Shown here: positions 36,757-46,461 of the stretch, piece after piece
How the letters are laid out: the number at the start of each line of letters is the position of its first letter
Numbering within the stretch: the stretch's first letter is position 1
Assembly: GCA_024346835.1 (NCBI GenBank)
Contig: AP024867.1
Coordinates: 186,001 to 250,000, forward strand
Direction: 5' to 3'
Source: Vibrio comitans
Lineage (GTDB): Bacteria > Pseudomonadota > Gammaproteobacteria > Enterobacterales > Vibrionaceae
DNA length: 64,000 bases
Notes under the pieces: model-generated
The model's database searches: none
What the model saw: only the letters and a program-made list of their open reading frames with translations
Told to the model about the DNA's origin: nothing
Translations under genes and position numbers: made by a program

Positions 36757-37755
36757 TTAGCCAATGGCTACGGTATCAAGAAGCTCATCAATGATCTGCT
36801 GTGCAGAAATCCCTTCTGCTAATGCGTCGTAACTTTGAGTATGTCTATGCCCAAGCACACCATGAGCCACAGCTCGAACATCGTCCGGCTGCACATAGTC
36901 TCTTCCTTTGAGCCAAGCATAAGCTCGCGAGCATTTATCCAGCGCTATAGTTGCGCGAGGGCTTGAGCCTACTTGAATCCAGCGCGATAGATTTGATTCA
37001 GGGTAACGGTCAGGATGGCGCGTAGCCATAACAAGAGCAACAATATAACGCTCCGCTATCTCTGATACCTCGACCTTTGCTATTTCTTCTCTTGCCCTAA
37101 GCACATGGATTGGGTCAATAGAAGTGACAGCTTGTTGCTGTGAATCAGTATTACTTGAGGTTTCTTCAGAGCGTACCAATCGCATGATGTCCATCTCAGC
37201 ATCATCGTCAGGATAATCGACGGTGACTTTTAAGATAAATCTATCCATTTGCGCCTCAGGCAAAGGGTAAGTGCCTTCTTGCTCGATTGGGTTTTGGGTC
37301 GCTAATACCATGAAAAGATCAGGTAATTGGTGCGTTTCATCACCAACCGTAATCGTCCCCTCAGCCATAGCTTCTAAGAGCGCTGCCTGAACCTTGGCGG
37401 GAGCACGGTTAATTTCATCAGCCAGTACAATACTGTTGAAGATTGGGCCCGGCTGGAAGTGAAGCTGTGGCTTACTCATTCCAGTGCCATCTGCAACATC
37501 TTGATAGACTTCTGTACCAGTGACATCTGAAGGCAATAAATCGGGTGTAAATTGAATGCGACCAAAGGAGGAATGAAGAGCATCTGCTAGCGCTTTTACG
37601 GAGCGGGTTTTTGCTGTTCCGGGAAGCCCCTCTAGTAATACATGACCATTAGTTAAAAGGCCTAAGACTAAAGATTCAACAACATGTTGCTGTCCAACAA
37701 CAGACTGCTCTACCTGAGATATTAACGCTGCAACCGCTTCTTGTGACGCACTCAT
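36757..37755 (-). CDS. MoxR-family AAA+ ATPase
   Basis: 332 residues. Walker A GLPGTAKTR (about 42-50), Walker B SIVLADEINRAPAKVQAALL (about 105-124), sensor-1 VLATQNPIEQEGTYPLPEAQ and MDRF near 150-175, and the C-terminal lid with SPRATIALDK. MoxR ATPases act as chaperones that help fold proteins or insert metal cofactors, working with VWA-domain partners. It is the first gene of the seven-gene operon MoxR-DUF58-DUF4381-VWA-VWA/TPR-BatD-LysR, preceded by a 73-base gap holding an inverted repeat. Confidence 0.92.
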   Translation of the reverse strand: MSASQEAVAALISQVEQSVVGQQHVVESLVLGLLTNGHVLLEGLPGTAKTRSVKALADALHSSFGRIQFTPDLLPSDVTGTEVYQDVADGTGMSKPQLHFQPGPIFNSIVLADEINRAPAKVQAALLEAMAEGTITVGDETHQLPDLFMVLATQNPIEQEGTYPLPEAQMDRFILKVTVDYPDDDAEMDIMRLVRSEETSSNTDSQQQAVTSIDPIHVLRAREEIAKVEVSEIAERYIVALVMATRHPDRYPESNLSRWIQVGSSPRATIALDKCSRAYAWLKGRDYVQPDDVRAVAHGVLGHRHTQSYDALAEGISAQQIIDELLDTVAIG

Positions 37756-37801
37756 AAATCATCCTCAAACATCGAATATCTCTATTCTACGCAAGATAAA
37801 C

Positions 37802-37817
37802 ATAACTAATGGTTATA
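37802..37817 (-). promoter_or_regulatory. Candidate LysR-type operator upstream of the MoxR operon
   Basis: ATAAC-TAATG-GTTAT (37802-37816) is a perfect inverted repeat of the T-N11-A type that LysR regulators bind. On the minus strand it contains TATAACCATT, identical for 10 bases with 24945-24954 between the maturase and FGE-fold genes. It lies about 50 bases before the MoxR start codon. Confidence 0.45.
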
Positions 37818-37828
37818 CTGATTCATCG

Positions 37829-40096
37829 TTATAGCTTAGCTCGCAATCCTTTTATCACCTGTGCAGGCGCGTATTTCTCAAGCTCAGCTATACACTGACG
37901 TGCTTGGAACTCGATACTTGGCTCTTTACTGTATTTCACTAACATTTCACATCGAGCATAAAGCTGCTGCGGGTTTCCACTGATTCTAAACGCCTTATCA
38001 ATTGCTTGAGATGCTTGTGGCACACTTGTAGATTCCAACGACAAACCGTACAGGTACCAATATTGCGCATTCTCAGGCTCAACCTCTGTGGCTTGCTGCA
38101 AGTACTGAGTTGCTTGACTATTCTTGCCTTGGCGCAGAAGCGATAAGGCTGCACTGTAGCGCAGTGCACCAGATTTTGGTTGTGCCTTTATGCCCTGCTC
38201 AAGGGTCGAAAACACTTTCTGCTCTTGCCCTTGTACGCGATAAAGGTCAGCAAGATTCACATAGCTATTTGCAAAGTAAGGTTCAACCGCTATTGCGCCC
38301 TTATACGCTTTAATCGCCTGTTCATAATTGCCCTGTGCTCGATAGACATTTCCTAAGTTGGTACGCCCAAACCCTCTGTCAGAGTTAAATTCTTGTATCT
38401 CCATATACTCTTGTAGGGGTTTAGCTAACGCTTGTTTTTGCTGCTGATTTAACTCTGCCCAATAGACCACCAACGCACTTGCCGCTTCAGTGCGTACCCC
38501 TAGCACTTTATCTTCCAATAATGGCACGAGTATTTGCCAACGATCCTTCGGCTCAAAGCCTGCCGATCCCTGTACCGCAGAGACTCGAATTAACTCACTG
38601 TCATGTTTCACCGCTCTTGCTAACGCAACAGTGGTATTTTTACCTTGGTATGGAGCTAAACGACTAGTGGCGGAGGCGCGGATAATGTCTCTTTGCGTGC
38701 TATCTTGCGCTGTATAAGCCAGTGCATCCTCTGCGCCTTGATAACCGATCTCTGCAGCATAAAATGCCACAGCGAAGTGTTGCTGATTTCGATGTTTAGA
38801 GTTGGGGAACCATTTTTCTAGAGACTCTGATGCCCATTCATTGCTTTGGTCTTCATGACAGGAGGTACACACATTTGGCGTACCTAAGTGAATGCTGAGA
38901 TCTGGTCTTGGGATCTGCCAGCTATGATCTCGTCTTGGATCAACCTGCATGTAGGTCGTCTCTGGCATATGACAGGTCGTACACTGAGACGCTTCAGAGT
39001 CTTTATCGTGGAAAGTATGATTTTTCGGCGAAAATTGCGTTGGCAAATGACACTGGCTACACACCGCCTCTTCTGCTATTTCAAGCTTCGCCGTGTGTGG
39101 GTTGTGACAGTCAGTACAGCTCACACCTTTGTCTGCCATCTTCGATTGAAGAAACGAACCATAGACATAATCTTCATCAAAGATTTGTCCGTCAGCATGG
39201 TAGAGCTCTGGAGTAATCAGGCTCAATCGATAACGATCGAGTAAGGTGCTCTGTACATGGTCTTCTTTTTCTGTCAGTTGCGTACGACGACTGTGGCATT
39301 GAGCACACATTGTCATTTGATCGGTAGGGTGAATGCTCTTAGGTTGCAGTGCTGGCATGTTTTCTTCAAACACCCACTCCTTAACTGCTTTTGAAAGGTC
39401 GCGGTCAAAGCCAAAATGCGCTGCCTGACTGGATTTATCGCCATTTGTCCACGTCATATGATCCTGACCTTTCCCGTGGCAAGCCTCACAACCAACGTTG
39501 ATTTCAGACCAAGTGGTAGCATAGGTGTCTTTCTGAGAATCGTAGTTCTTTTCTAGATTCGTTGAATGACAGTCGGCACACATGAAATTCCAATTCTGCC
39601 CAGAGTTCGTCCAGTAAAACTCATCGGTTGGTGTAAGGTCTGGATAGAGATGAAACCAGCGCTGACCGCCCTCTTCCTTAGAGCGAGAGTCCCAAGCAAA
39701 TGGGATTAGCTGAACGCGGCCATCCTCAAACTCGACCATGTATTGCTGAAGAGGATCATGGCCGAAGGTATATTTGATCTGATAGTCACGGTATTGACCA
39801 TCCTCACCTTGAATATTGACCCAATACTGTTTGTCCTTTTTGAAGAAGCGATTTTCTACCCCAGCAAATTCAAAGCGTGCATTATTGAAGTCTCCCAATA
39901 CACTCGCTTCATCCGCGTGCTTCATTGCCATTTCATGATCAGAACCTAGCCACTGTTGATACTCTTGCTGATGACAATCAAGGCAGGCCTTGCTTCCCAC
40001 AAAACCTGAATCTACAGCTTGCGCAGATGGTAGAGCCAGACCTCCTCCCATCATTGCGATGAACAAAATTAGCTTCCTGCCAAATAGTTGCAACAT
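37829..40096 (-). CDS. Octaheme c-type cytochrome fused to HEAT and TPR repeats
   Basis: 755 residues from ATG 40096, which has TAAGG 6 bases upstream and begins a proper Sec signal (MLQLFGRKLI to PSAQA); an in-frame upstream ATG at 40183 is unlikely. Eight CxxCH sites (CLDCH, CADCH, CEACH, CAQCH, CTDCH, CSQCH, CTTCH, CTSCH) lie in the first 400 residues, so eight covalent hemes are expected in the periplasm. The N-terminus resembles cytochrome c554-type multiheme proteins. HEAT-like repeats follow (about 465-550), then TPRs (about 575-730). The C-terminal part is related to the heme-free protein at 22539. It lies between the first sulfatase and the MoxR gene on the same strand. The electron donor and acceptor are unknown. 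Confidence 0.88.
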   Translation of the reverse strand: MLQLFGRKLILFIAMMGGGLALPSAQAVDSGFVGSKACLDCHQQEYQQWLGSDHEMAMKHADEASVLGDFNNARFEFAGVENRFFKKDKQYWVNIQGEDGQYRDYQIKYTFGHDPLQQYMVEFEDGRVQLIPFAWDSRSKEEGGQRWFHLYPDLTPTDEFYWTNSGQNWNFMCADCHSTNLEKNYDSQKDTYATTWSEINVGCEACHGKGQDHMTWTNGDKSSQAAHFGFDRDLSKAVKEWVFEENMPALQPKSIHPTDQMTMCAQCHSRRTQLTEKEDHVQSTLLDRYRLSLITPELYHADGQIFDEDYVYGSFLQSKMADKGVSCTDCHNPHTAKLEIAEEAVCSQCHLPTQFSPKNHTFHDKDSEASQCTTCHMPETTYMQVDPRRDHSWQIPRPDLSIHLGTPNVCTSCHEDQSNEWASESLEKWFPNSKHRNQQHFAVAFYAAEIGYQGAEDALAYTAQDSTQRDIIRASATSRLAPYQGKNTTVALARAVKHDSELIRVSAVQGSAGFEPKDRWQILVPLLEDKVLGVRTEAASALVVYWAELNQQQKQALAKPLQEYMEIQEFNSDRGFGRTNLGNVYRAQGNYEQAIKAYKGAIAVEPYFANSYVNLADLYRVQGQEQKVFSTLEQGIKAQPKSGALRYSAALSLLRQGKNSQATQYLQQATEVEPENAQYWYLYGLSLESTSVPQASQAIDKAFRISGNPQQLYARCEMLVKYSKEPSIEFQARQCIAELEKYAPAQVIKGLRAKL

Positions 40097-40148
40097 ATTC
40101 GCCTTACAGAGAATGGATTTTCCTTGTAACAACAATAGCTTAAAAAGA

Positions 40149-40180
40149 AAGACCAGAACCAAATAATTGGCTCTGGTCTT
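40149..40180 (-). terminator. Terminator of the first sulfatase gene
   Basis: A 14-bp stem (arms 40149-40162 and 40167-40180, one mismatch, core AAGACCAGA/TCTGGTCTT) with an ATAA loop, followed on the minus strand by TCTTTTT. It separates the sulfatase from the cytochrome, which therefore probably has its own promoter or receives read-through. Confidence 0.75.
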
Positions 40181-40199
40181 CAATTATTGCTGTAGCTAT

Positions 40200-41747
40200 C
40201 TACTTATTTTGAGGGGTTTGCAGTTTTTCCATTACCTGATCCAAACTAAAGCTTGCGGCTTTTTGTCTAGGCGGGAATTCCTCGAAGGTAGCCAAATACT
40301 TGCCAACATAGGCCTGTGCAGGCACCAACATAAAGGCGCGATCCAGCATCCAGTCGTAGTAGGTGTTCGACGTTCTATCCGCAACCTCATAAGGGTCCAT
40401 TCTTAGATTGAAGATTTTTGGCACTCGAAGTGGTGTGAACGGTTCAGCCCAAATGTTCAAGGTTCCTGTTGAACGCTGCTCTAGGAACACCACTTTCCAC
40501 TTGTTGTAACGCAATGCGGCAAGGTCACCGTCATCGGTAAAGTAGAAGATCTCTTCTCGGCGACCTTGCTCTTCTTTACCCGTTAGGTGTGGCAAAAAGT
40601 TATAGCCATCAAGATGAACCTTGTACTTGGTGCTACCTACAGTAGTCCCTTTAACTAGTTTCTCTTTGATTTCATCATCACCTGCGGCGGCAGCGAAGGT
40701 GGGCAGCCAGTCCATGTGGTGCATAATTTCATTAGATACACTTCCGGGCTCTATCTTGCCTGGCCAGCGAACCATTGCTGGAACACGATAAGCACCTTCC
40801 CAGTTGGTGTTTTTCTCTCCGCGGAACGGCGTTAAGCCCGCATCTGGCCACGTATTCATGTGTGGACCATTATCCGTTGAATAAAACACAATAGTGTTAT
40901 CTGTGATGCCAAGATCATCGACCGCTTTAAGCAGTTCCCCAACATGGTTATCATGCTCGACCATACCATCGGCATAGTTACTGATTCCGGTAGAACCAGC
41001 GAGTTCTGGCTTCACGTGAGTTCTAAAGTGCATTCGGGTGGCGTTCCACCATACAAAGAAGGGTTTATCGGCTTTAACTGAGCGCCCCATGAAGTCAATA
41101 GCGGCAGCAAGGGTCTCCTCATCGACCGTTTCCATGCGCTTACGGGTTAGTGGACCAGTATCTTCAATCTTGCCATCGGCATAAGACTTAATAACACCAC
41201 GAGGGCCAAATTTCTTACGAAACTCAGGGTCTTTAGGGTAATCGATATTCTCAGGCTCTTCTTCGGCATTCAGGTGGTATAGATTGCCAAAGAATTCGTC
41301 AAAACCATGCGCTGTTGGCAAATGCTCATCTTTATCGCCAAGGTGATTCTTACCAAATTGCCCTGTGGCATAGCCCATAGGTTTGAGCACTTCGGCTATG
41401 GTCACGTCTTCTGCTTGTAAACCGAGTTCAGCCCCAGGCAACCCCACCTTACTCAGCCCAGTGCGAAGAACGCTTTGTCCAGTAATGAAGGTTGATCGAC
41501 CTGCGGTGCACGATTGCTCACCGTAATAATCGGTGAACATCATCCCCTCTTTGGCAATTCGGTCAATATTTGGTGTTTTGTAGCCCATTAAACCAAAGGT
41601 ATAAGCACTGAGATTGGATTGCCCAATATCGTCCCCCCAAATAACCAGAATATTGGGTTTTTCAGCAGCAACCGTGGCCGTTGATACCCCCATCAGTACC
41701 GATGCTAAGATAGCTAACCTGCATTTAGCACCCTTAAAAGACTTCAT
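40200..41747 (-). CDS. Exported sulfatase, Cys type (CTAGR)
   Basis: 515 residues from ATG 41747, 5 bases after AAGGAG, which decides the start over an upstream in-frame ATG at 41780. The Sec signal ends near residue 28 (ATVAA). Calcium-binding Asp39-Asp40 (WGDD) and the sulfatase core CTAGR with Cys80 as the future formylglycine are present, followed by TGQS; later STDNGPH carries metal ligands Asp-Asn. Group-1 sulfatases cleave sulfate esters in the periplasm. The motif has Ala instead of Pro (C-x-A-x-R), which fits maturation by anSME. It is a close paralogue of the sulfatase at 46462. The substrate is not known; there are no polysaccharide lyases nearby. Confidence 0.9.
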   Translation of the reverse strand: MKSFKGAKCRLAILASVLMGVSTATVAAEKPNILVIWGDDIGQSNLSAYTFGLMGYKTPNIDRIAKEGMMFTDYYGEQSCTAGRSTFITGQSVLRTGLSKVGLPGAELGLQAEDVTIAEVLKPMGYATGQFGKNHLGDKDEHLPTAHGFDEFFGNLYHLNAEEEPENIDYPKDPEFRKKFGPRGVIKSYADGKIEDTGPLTRKRMETVDEETLAAAIDFMGRSVKADKPFFVWWNATRMHFRTHVKPELAGSTGISNYADGMVEHDNHVGELLKAVDDLGITDNTIVFYSTDNGPHMNTWPDAGLTPFRGEKNTNWEGAYRVPAMVRWPGKIEPGSVSNEIMHHMDWLPTFAAAAGDDEIKEKLVKGTTVGSTKYKVHLDGYNFLPHLTGKEEQGRREEIFYFTDDGDLAALRYNKWKVVFLEQRSTGTLNIWAEPFTPLRVPKIFNLRMDPYEVADRTSNTYYDWMLDRAFMLVPAQAYVGKYLATFEEFPPRQKAASFSLDQVMEKLQTPQNK

Positions 41748-41832
41748 AGAAACTCCTTGTCGTGTATTCCTAGAACTCAATATCGTAAAGATCGAAAGTG
41801 AGTTCTGTAAGCAACATCAGTTATACGCTTAG

Positions 41833-41845
41833 CCATTGAGTTATA
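41833..41845 (-). promoter_or_regulatory. Weak TATAAC-type box upstream of the first sulfatase
   Basis: On the minus strand TATAACTCAATGG, 86 bases before the start codon, resembles the TATAACC(A/T)TTTGG boxes near the maturase and second sulfatase. The adjacent AGTCTATAA is identical to nine bases at 46294-46302. The match is partial. Confidence 0.25.
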
Positions 41846-41885
41846 GACTAAAAAACAACCATATGCGACAAGATGCATCTTTCTT

Positions 41886-44800
41886 TTAAGTATGCTCCGC
41901 CAATAAATTGTTAACCTGAGTAACACGAGCTTCTGGAGAGTGACTATAGCCTCCAATCCAAAGATAGAGACTCGGTATAACAAACAATGTCACTACTGTA
42001 GTGAGCAACATGCCGCTAAAGATAACAATACCCACAGAAAAGCGTGTCTCTGAGCCTGCACCTGTAGCAACAAGCATGGGAATAGAGCCTAGAAGTGTTG
42101 TCATGGCTGTCATTACAATTGGGCGAAGACGCTGCTCTGAAGCATTAAGAATCGCTTGTTTAATGTCTTGACCACGATCTCTTAACTGATTGGCAAACTC
42201 GACAATCAAGATACCGTTTTTAGTTGCCATGCCGATGAGCATGAGCATTCCCAACTGGGAATAGAGGTTAAAGCTATCCCCTGCCAGCAAAATACCAATC
42301 AACCCGCCCAAAAGGCCTATCGGTACCGTTAACATCACAATCGTAGGGCTCACAAAGCTTTCGAATTGAGCAGCAAGTACTAAATAAGAGACAAACAAAG
42401 AAAGAGCAAAGATAAGCCATACTTCACGTTGATTATCGTAATAGTCTTTTGACTCTCCCGCGTAATCGTAGGTATAGCCCGGCGGTAATAACGATGATGC
42501 TTGCTGCTCTAGATAATTCAGAGCGCCACCGAGTGTCACTCCATCTATTAAGTTTGCTTTGAGGGTAATAGATTTCTTACGTTGGTAATGGAATAAGCCG
42601 CGCGCAGAAGCCACATCATTAACAGACACTAGTATATCTAATGAGATTAGCTCTCCACTGTTTGAGCGAAGATACACCTTGCTCAAATCGGCTGCGGAGT
42701 TAAATTGAGCTTCATTGGCCTTAAGGTAGACGTCGTATTCTTCACCCGCCTCTTCAAAGCGGGTTTCTGTTGCGCCGCCAAGTAACACTTCCAGAGTGGA
42801 TGCAATCTCGTTCACACTGACGCCCAGATCGCGAGCTACTTCTCGGTTTACTGACAGTAAAATTTCTGGAGTGGTCGGGTTATAATCAAGCTTAATACCA
42901 TCCATCTTGCCACTGGATTCTGCAGATTTTTCTAGCTCTTTGGCTATCTCATAGATGACATCATACTCCTCCCCCTGCAACACAAACTGCACAGGCTCGC
43001 CCATTCCGCCGCCAAAACCAGGTTGGTAGGGAAACACCTGAACATCGGTCACATCACGGGTCAGCTCTTTAATATGATTGACCACCTCAGTAGCATTCAC
43101 ATCTCTATCATTCCAGTGTTTTAGCCTGATAATAAAGAAGCCTTGGTGATCAGCCCATGTGCCAAAAGCGGGGGTCGAATAGTTAAGCGAAGCCACAGGG
43201 CCATCTTCTGAGGCAAGTGGCATAAGGCGGTCGTTAATTTGCTCCATGCTTTTTAGCATCCGCTCATAGCTGGTTGCTTCTATGCCGCCAACATAAACGT
43301 TCACCGCCCCTCGGTCTTCTACTGGAGCAAATGCTCGTTGTTGCTGTTGATAGACGAAATAGAGCCCCACAGAGCAAACAAGAAGCACGAACAACGAGAA
43401 GGTCTTCCACTTTAGAACCGACTCTAAGCTGTTGCGATACGTAACTTGAATACGACTTACACCCTTGTCTACGGCCAAGCACACTCGATTCGGCTCTTCC
43501 AGTTCTTTCCGGAATAAAAGCTCACTGAGAACAGGTCCAAGAGTCAGTGCCGCGATAGATGAGAAGCCCACTGCGGCAGACAAGATTACCGCAAACTCTG
43601 CGAACATGTTGCCCAGCTTCCCTTCGAGGAAAATCAAAGGCAAGAAGGTCATGATCAGCACAAGTGTGGTGGCAATTACAGCAAAGTTAAGCTCTTTGGT
43701 TCCTTTAAACGCCGCTACCATAGCAGGCGCGCCGTTTCGCCTATGTCGTACTATGTTCTCTACGACAACGATGGCATCATCCACCACCAAACCTATCGCC
43801 AGAATCAAGGCCATCAGTGTGACTAGATTAATAGAGTAACCGCACAAATAGGCCACAGAAAACGCAGAGATAAGAGAAACCGGTACGGTTATCGCTGGAA
43901 CAATCGTCGTCGATAGCCGACCTAAAAAGAGGTAAAGCACTGCCGTGACCAATACAGCCGTGATCCCTAGTGTGATGTAGACTTCTTTAATGGCCTCACG
44001 AATAAAAACAGTACTATCGTAGTCAACGTGTAGCTCCACACCTTCAGGTAAAAAGTGCTGTAATGATTTAAGTTCATCTAGAACAGACTCTGATACCGTT
44101 AAAGGATTTGCTTGAGACATGGCCACAATACCTAAGCCCATGCTATCAACATTGTTGGCTTTAAAGGTCGTGGTCTCTTTTTTCGCGCCAATGTAGACAT
44201 TGGCAATGTCCTTTAGCAATACGGACTGCCCGTCTTTCTCGACAATTTGCAGTTGCTCAAAATCTTCGGCTTTTTGATACAAACGTTCTAAGCGAACCAC
44301 CACATTCAATGATTCATTTTTCACGTATCCAGCAGGGAGCTGTAGGTTCTCCGCACGCAATGCTTGCGCTACATCTGTCGTAGTTAACTGGCGTGCAGCA
44401 AGGTCTTCTGGGTTGATCTCCACATACAACACACGTTCTATTACGCCAGAGGTGTTAATGGAACTGACACCCGGCACCAAGCTTAGGCGCTCGATTAGTA
44501 TTCGCTGAGCATAATCACTCAGCTCAATGCGATCGTGTTTGGTGCTTGTAAGGTTAAGCCACATGAAGGGGTCACCCTCACTGCTGTTTTTACGCACAAT
44601 CGGTTCATCCACATCATCGGGTAAACTGCCTCGCGCTCGACTGACAGCATCACGCACATCGCTGACCGCCTGGATCATGTCATAGCCTGACTTAAACGTA
44701 ATGTTAATACCTGACCATCCATCCCACGAAGATGACCAAATGTAGTCAATGCCATCAATGCCGCTAAGTTGGTCCTCGATAGGCTTGGTTATTTGACTCT

Positions 44801-44978
44801 CAACAATGGATGATGCACTACCGCCATAGGGTGTACCGACCGAAACCACGCTGCTTTCTACATCAGGCATTTCTCGAACAGCGAGCATGCTAGCGCCAAC
44901 CAAGCCAAACACAATAAATAGGATGTTTAACACTATCGCCGAGGTTGGGCGATACATTGCAAAATCAGACAGTTTCAT
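41886..44978 (-). CDS. RND-family efflux permease (HAE1/AcrB type)
   Basis: 1030 residues, the usual length for an inner-membrane RND pump subunit with 12 helices and two large periplasmic loops. The opening MKLSDFAMYRPTSAIVLNIL, the helix-4 proton relay IGLVVDDAIVVVENIVRH (adjacent Asp pair) and the C-terminal GMATKNGILIVEFANQLRDRG are conserved. It starts 2 bases after the stop of the membrane-fusion gene, forming a two-gene operon. No TolC-type channel gene is in the window, so an unlinked TolC is presumed. Its place between two sulfatases hints at export of substrates or products, but that is only context. Confidence 0.94.
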   Translation of the reverse strand: MKLSDFAMYRPTSAIVLNILFIVFGLVGASMLAVREMPDVESSVVSVGTPYGGSASSIVESQITKPIEDQLSGIDGIDYIWSSSWDGWSGINITFKSGYDMIQAVSDVRDAVSRARGSLPDDVDEPIVRKNSSEGDPFMWLNLTSTKHDRIELSDYAQRILIERLSLVPGVSSINTSGVIERVLYVEINPEDLAARQLTTTDVAQALRAENLQLPAGYVKNESLNVVVRLERLYQKAEDFEQLQIVEKDGQSVLLKDIANVYIGAKKETTTFKANNVDSMGLGIVAMSQANPLTVSESVLDELKSLQHFLPEGVELHVDYDSTVFIREAIKEVYITLGITAVLVTAVLYLFLGRLSTTIVPAITVPVSLISAFSVAYLCGYSINLVTLMALILAIGLVVDDAIVVVENIVRHRRNGAPAMVAAFKGTKELNFAVIATTLVLIMTFLPLIFLEGKLGNMFAEFAVILSAAVGFSSIAALTLGPVLSELLFRKELEEPNRVCLAVDKGVSRIQVTYRNSLESVLKWKTFSLFVLLVCSVGLYFVYQQQQRAFAPVEDRGAVNVYVGGIEATSYERMLKSMEQINDRLMPLASEDGPVASLNYSTPAFGTWADHQGFFIIRLKHWNDRDVNATEVVNHIKELTRDVTDVQVFPYQPGFGGGMGEPVQFVLQGEEYDVIYEIAKELEKSAESSGKMDGIKLDYNPTTPEILLSVNREVARDLGVSVNEIASTLEVLLGGATETRFEEAGEEYDVYLKANEAQFNSAADLSKVYLRSNSGELISLDILVSVNDVASARGLFHYQRKKSITLKANLIDGVTLGGALNYLEQQASSLLPPGYTYDYAGESKDYYDNQREVWLIFALSLFVSYLVLAAQFESFVSPTIVMLTVPIGLLGGLIGILLAGDSFNLYSQLGMLMLIGMATKNGILIVEFANQLRDRGQDIKQAILNASEQRLRPIVMTAMTTLLGSIPMLVATGAGSETRFSVGIVIFSGMLLTTVVTLFVIPSLYLWIGGYSHSPEARVTQVNNLLAEHT

Positions 44979-44980
44979 GG

Positions 44981-46042
44981 CTAAACGTCACCACTTGGCA
45001 GGTGTGTGTTTATCGTTTCAATAACTTCCACTTGTGCATTTTCTCGCAGCTTCACTGTCCCACGATAAACAATTTCCTCCCCAACAGTCAGCCCCTCTAG
45101 GACTTGTACTTTCTCGCCTGTGCGCTCACCAAGTGTCACGATACGTTTTTCTACCTTGCTATCTTGCACCACATACACAAAGCGTTCATGCCCTCGATAC
45201 ACCACAGATTGTAATGGAACAGTGACTTCGGCCTGAGTCGGCAGTGGCAATTCACCAAGCACAAGACTGCCTGGCGTTAGGCCGGCTTCATCATTATCGA
45301 TGCGAAACTGCACTTGGATATTTTGCGTTTGACTGTTTACGCGACTGTCCAAACTGGTCAAGGTAGCCTTTACAGACTTAGCCCCTTCGATGCTTGAAAG
45401 ATGAGTGGTTTGCCCAATATTAAGTTGACGCAAATATTTAGCAGGAAGGGCGACATTCAATCTAAGATAGCTAGAATCATCAAGTGTGGTCAGTACCGTT
45501 TCACTCTCAACATTTTGCCCAACAGTAATATCCACTAAGCCCAATGTTCCTGAAAATGGAGCGCTCACTCGCTTGTCTTGCAGCGTCGCTTTGGCCAGCT
45601 CTAGCTCTGCCTTTTGCATTTCAACATTAGCAAGTGCGGCGTCGACATCCCCTTGTGGAACGGCGCCGTTAGGTAACAGCCGAAGTAAGTTACTATGTTG
45701 GCGTTGAAGCTCTTTCAAGTTTGCTGCTTCTCGCTGCACAACAGCGCGCTGATGCCTATCATCAAGCAGAAATAGCAATTGCCCTTTCTTAACTTCATCT
45801 CCAGACTTCACTAAAACCTTTGAGACCTTTCCTTTCTCTTCTGGCTTTATCTCTACCGATTGGTGAGCAAACGTATTGCCCAACATATGAACGCTGCGCT
45901 CTAGGGTGTCCTGACCTGCAAATGTGGTATCCACTGTTAGAGCATGTGACTGTGTCGGCGCTTCTTTTTCTGAGGTATGAAGGGAAAATGCTGAGATCCC
46001 GGCGGTGGCGGTGATAACTGCAATCAGTAGGTATTTTTTCAT
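44981..46042 (-). CDS. RND efflux membrane-fusion (periplasmic adaptor) protein
   Basis: 353 residues. The N-terminal signal or anchor (about 1-20) has no lipobox Cys. The adaptor layout is clear: lipoyl half-motif GKVSKVLVKSGDEVKKGQLL near 85, a short alpha-hairpin (about 105-150), the second lipoyl half KRVSAPFSGTLGLVDITVGQ near 152, then beta-barrel and membrane-proximal domains. It is first in the operon with the RND permease and divergent from the second sulfatase across a 419-base region. Confidence 0.92.
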   Translation of the reverse strand: MKKYLLIAVITATAGISAFSLHTSEKEAPTQSHALTVDTTFAGQDTLERSVHMLGNTFAHQSVEIKPEEKGKVSKVLVKSGDEVKKGQLLFLLDDRHQRAVVQREAANLKELQRQHSNLLRLLPNGAVPQGDVDAALANVEMQKAELELAKATLQDKRVSAPFSGTLGLVDITVGQNVESETVLTTLDDSSYLRLNVALPAKYLRQLNIGQTTHLSSIEGAKSVKATLTSLDSRVNSQTQNIQVQFRIDNDEAGLTPGSLVLGELPLPTQAEVTVPLQSVVYRGHERFVYVVQDSKVEKRIVTLGERTGEKVQVLEGLTVGEEIVYRGTVKLRENAQVEVIETINTHLPSGDV

Positions 46043-46461
46043 TGTGCTTGGAAAGGCTTAGTGGTGTAGGAATGTGGCGCTATTCTACTTGTTGTGTATG
46101 AGGCTAGATAATGTTGATGTCATTATTTGATGCTTATCTCAAAATTTGTGACAGTAAATATTGCTACAAAATGATACTAATTCAGCCACTTCTTATTACT
46201 CAGTCTTCTGAGACCCTCGTATACAAGGCATTTCTCGTTACGCTCTCACTGCATTGACAAAGCCGACCCTTAGCTTATTACCAAAGGTTATACAGTCTAT
46301 AAAGCGACAACCTTCATCTTGAAAATTACATTATGTGCCAACAACAGTTCAGATAAGTAACCTTTTCAGCTTGTTAGTGTTAGTCACTTGCAACCTAAAG
46401 CCCAATTCCGCTTCGCTGAACTGTCGCAATCCTTTTCCCTACTAAACGTGATGGAGTCTCA
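46043..46461. other. Shared regulatory region, RND operon / second sulfatase
   Basis: 419 bases between divergent start codons, with no credible ORF. It holds the inverted-repeat site at 46281-46302 described separately; the remainder is AT-rich with no other clear structure. Confidence 0.45.
46281..46302. promoter_or_regulatory. Candidate LysR-type site upstream of the second sulfatase
   Basis: TTATA-CAGTC-TATAA (46288-46302) is a perfect 5+5+5 inverted repeat of T-N11-A type. It overlaps CCAAAGGTTATA (46281-46292), whose complement TATAACCTTTGG closely matches the TATAACCATTTGG box at 24945-24957. Confidence 0.45.
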
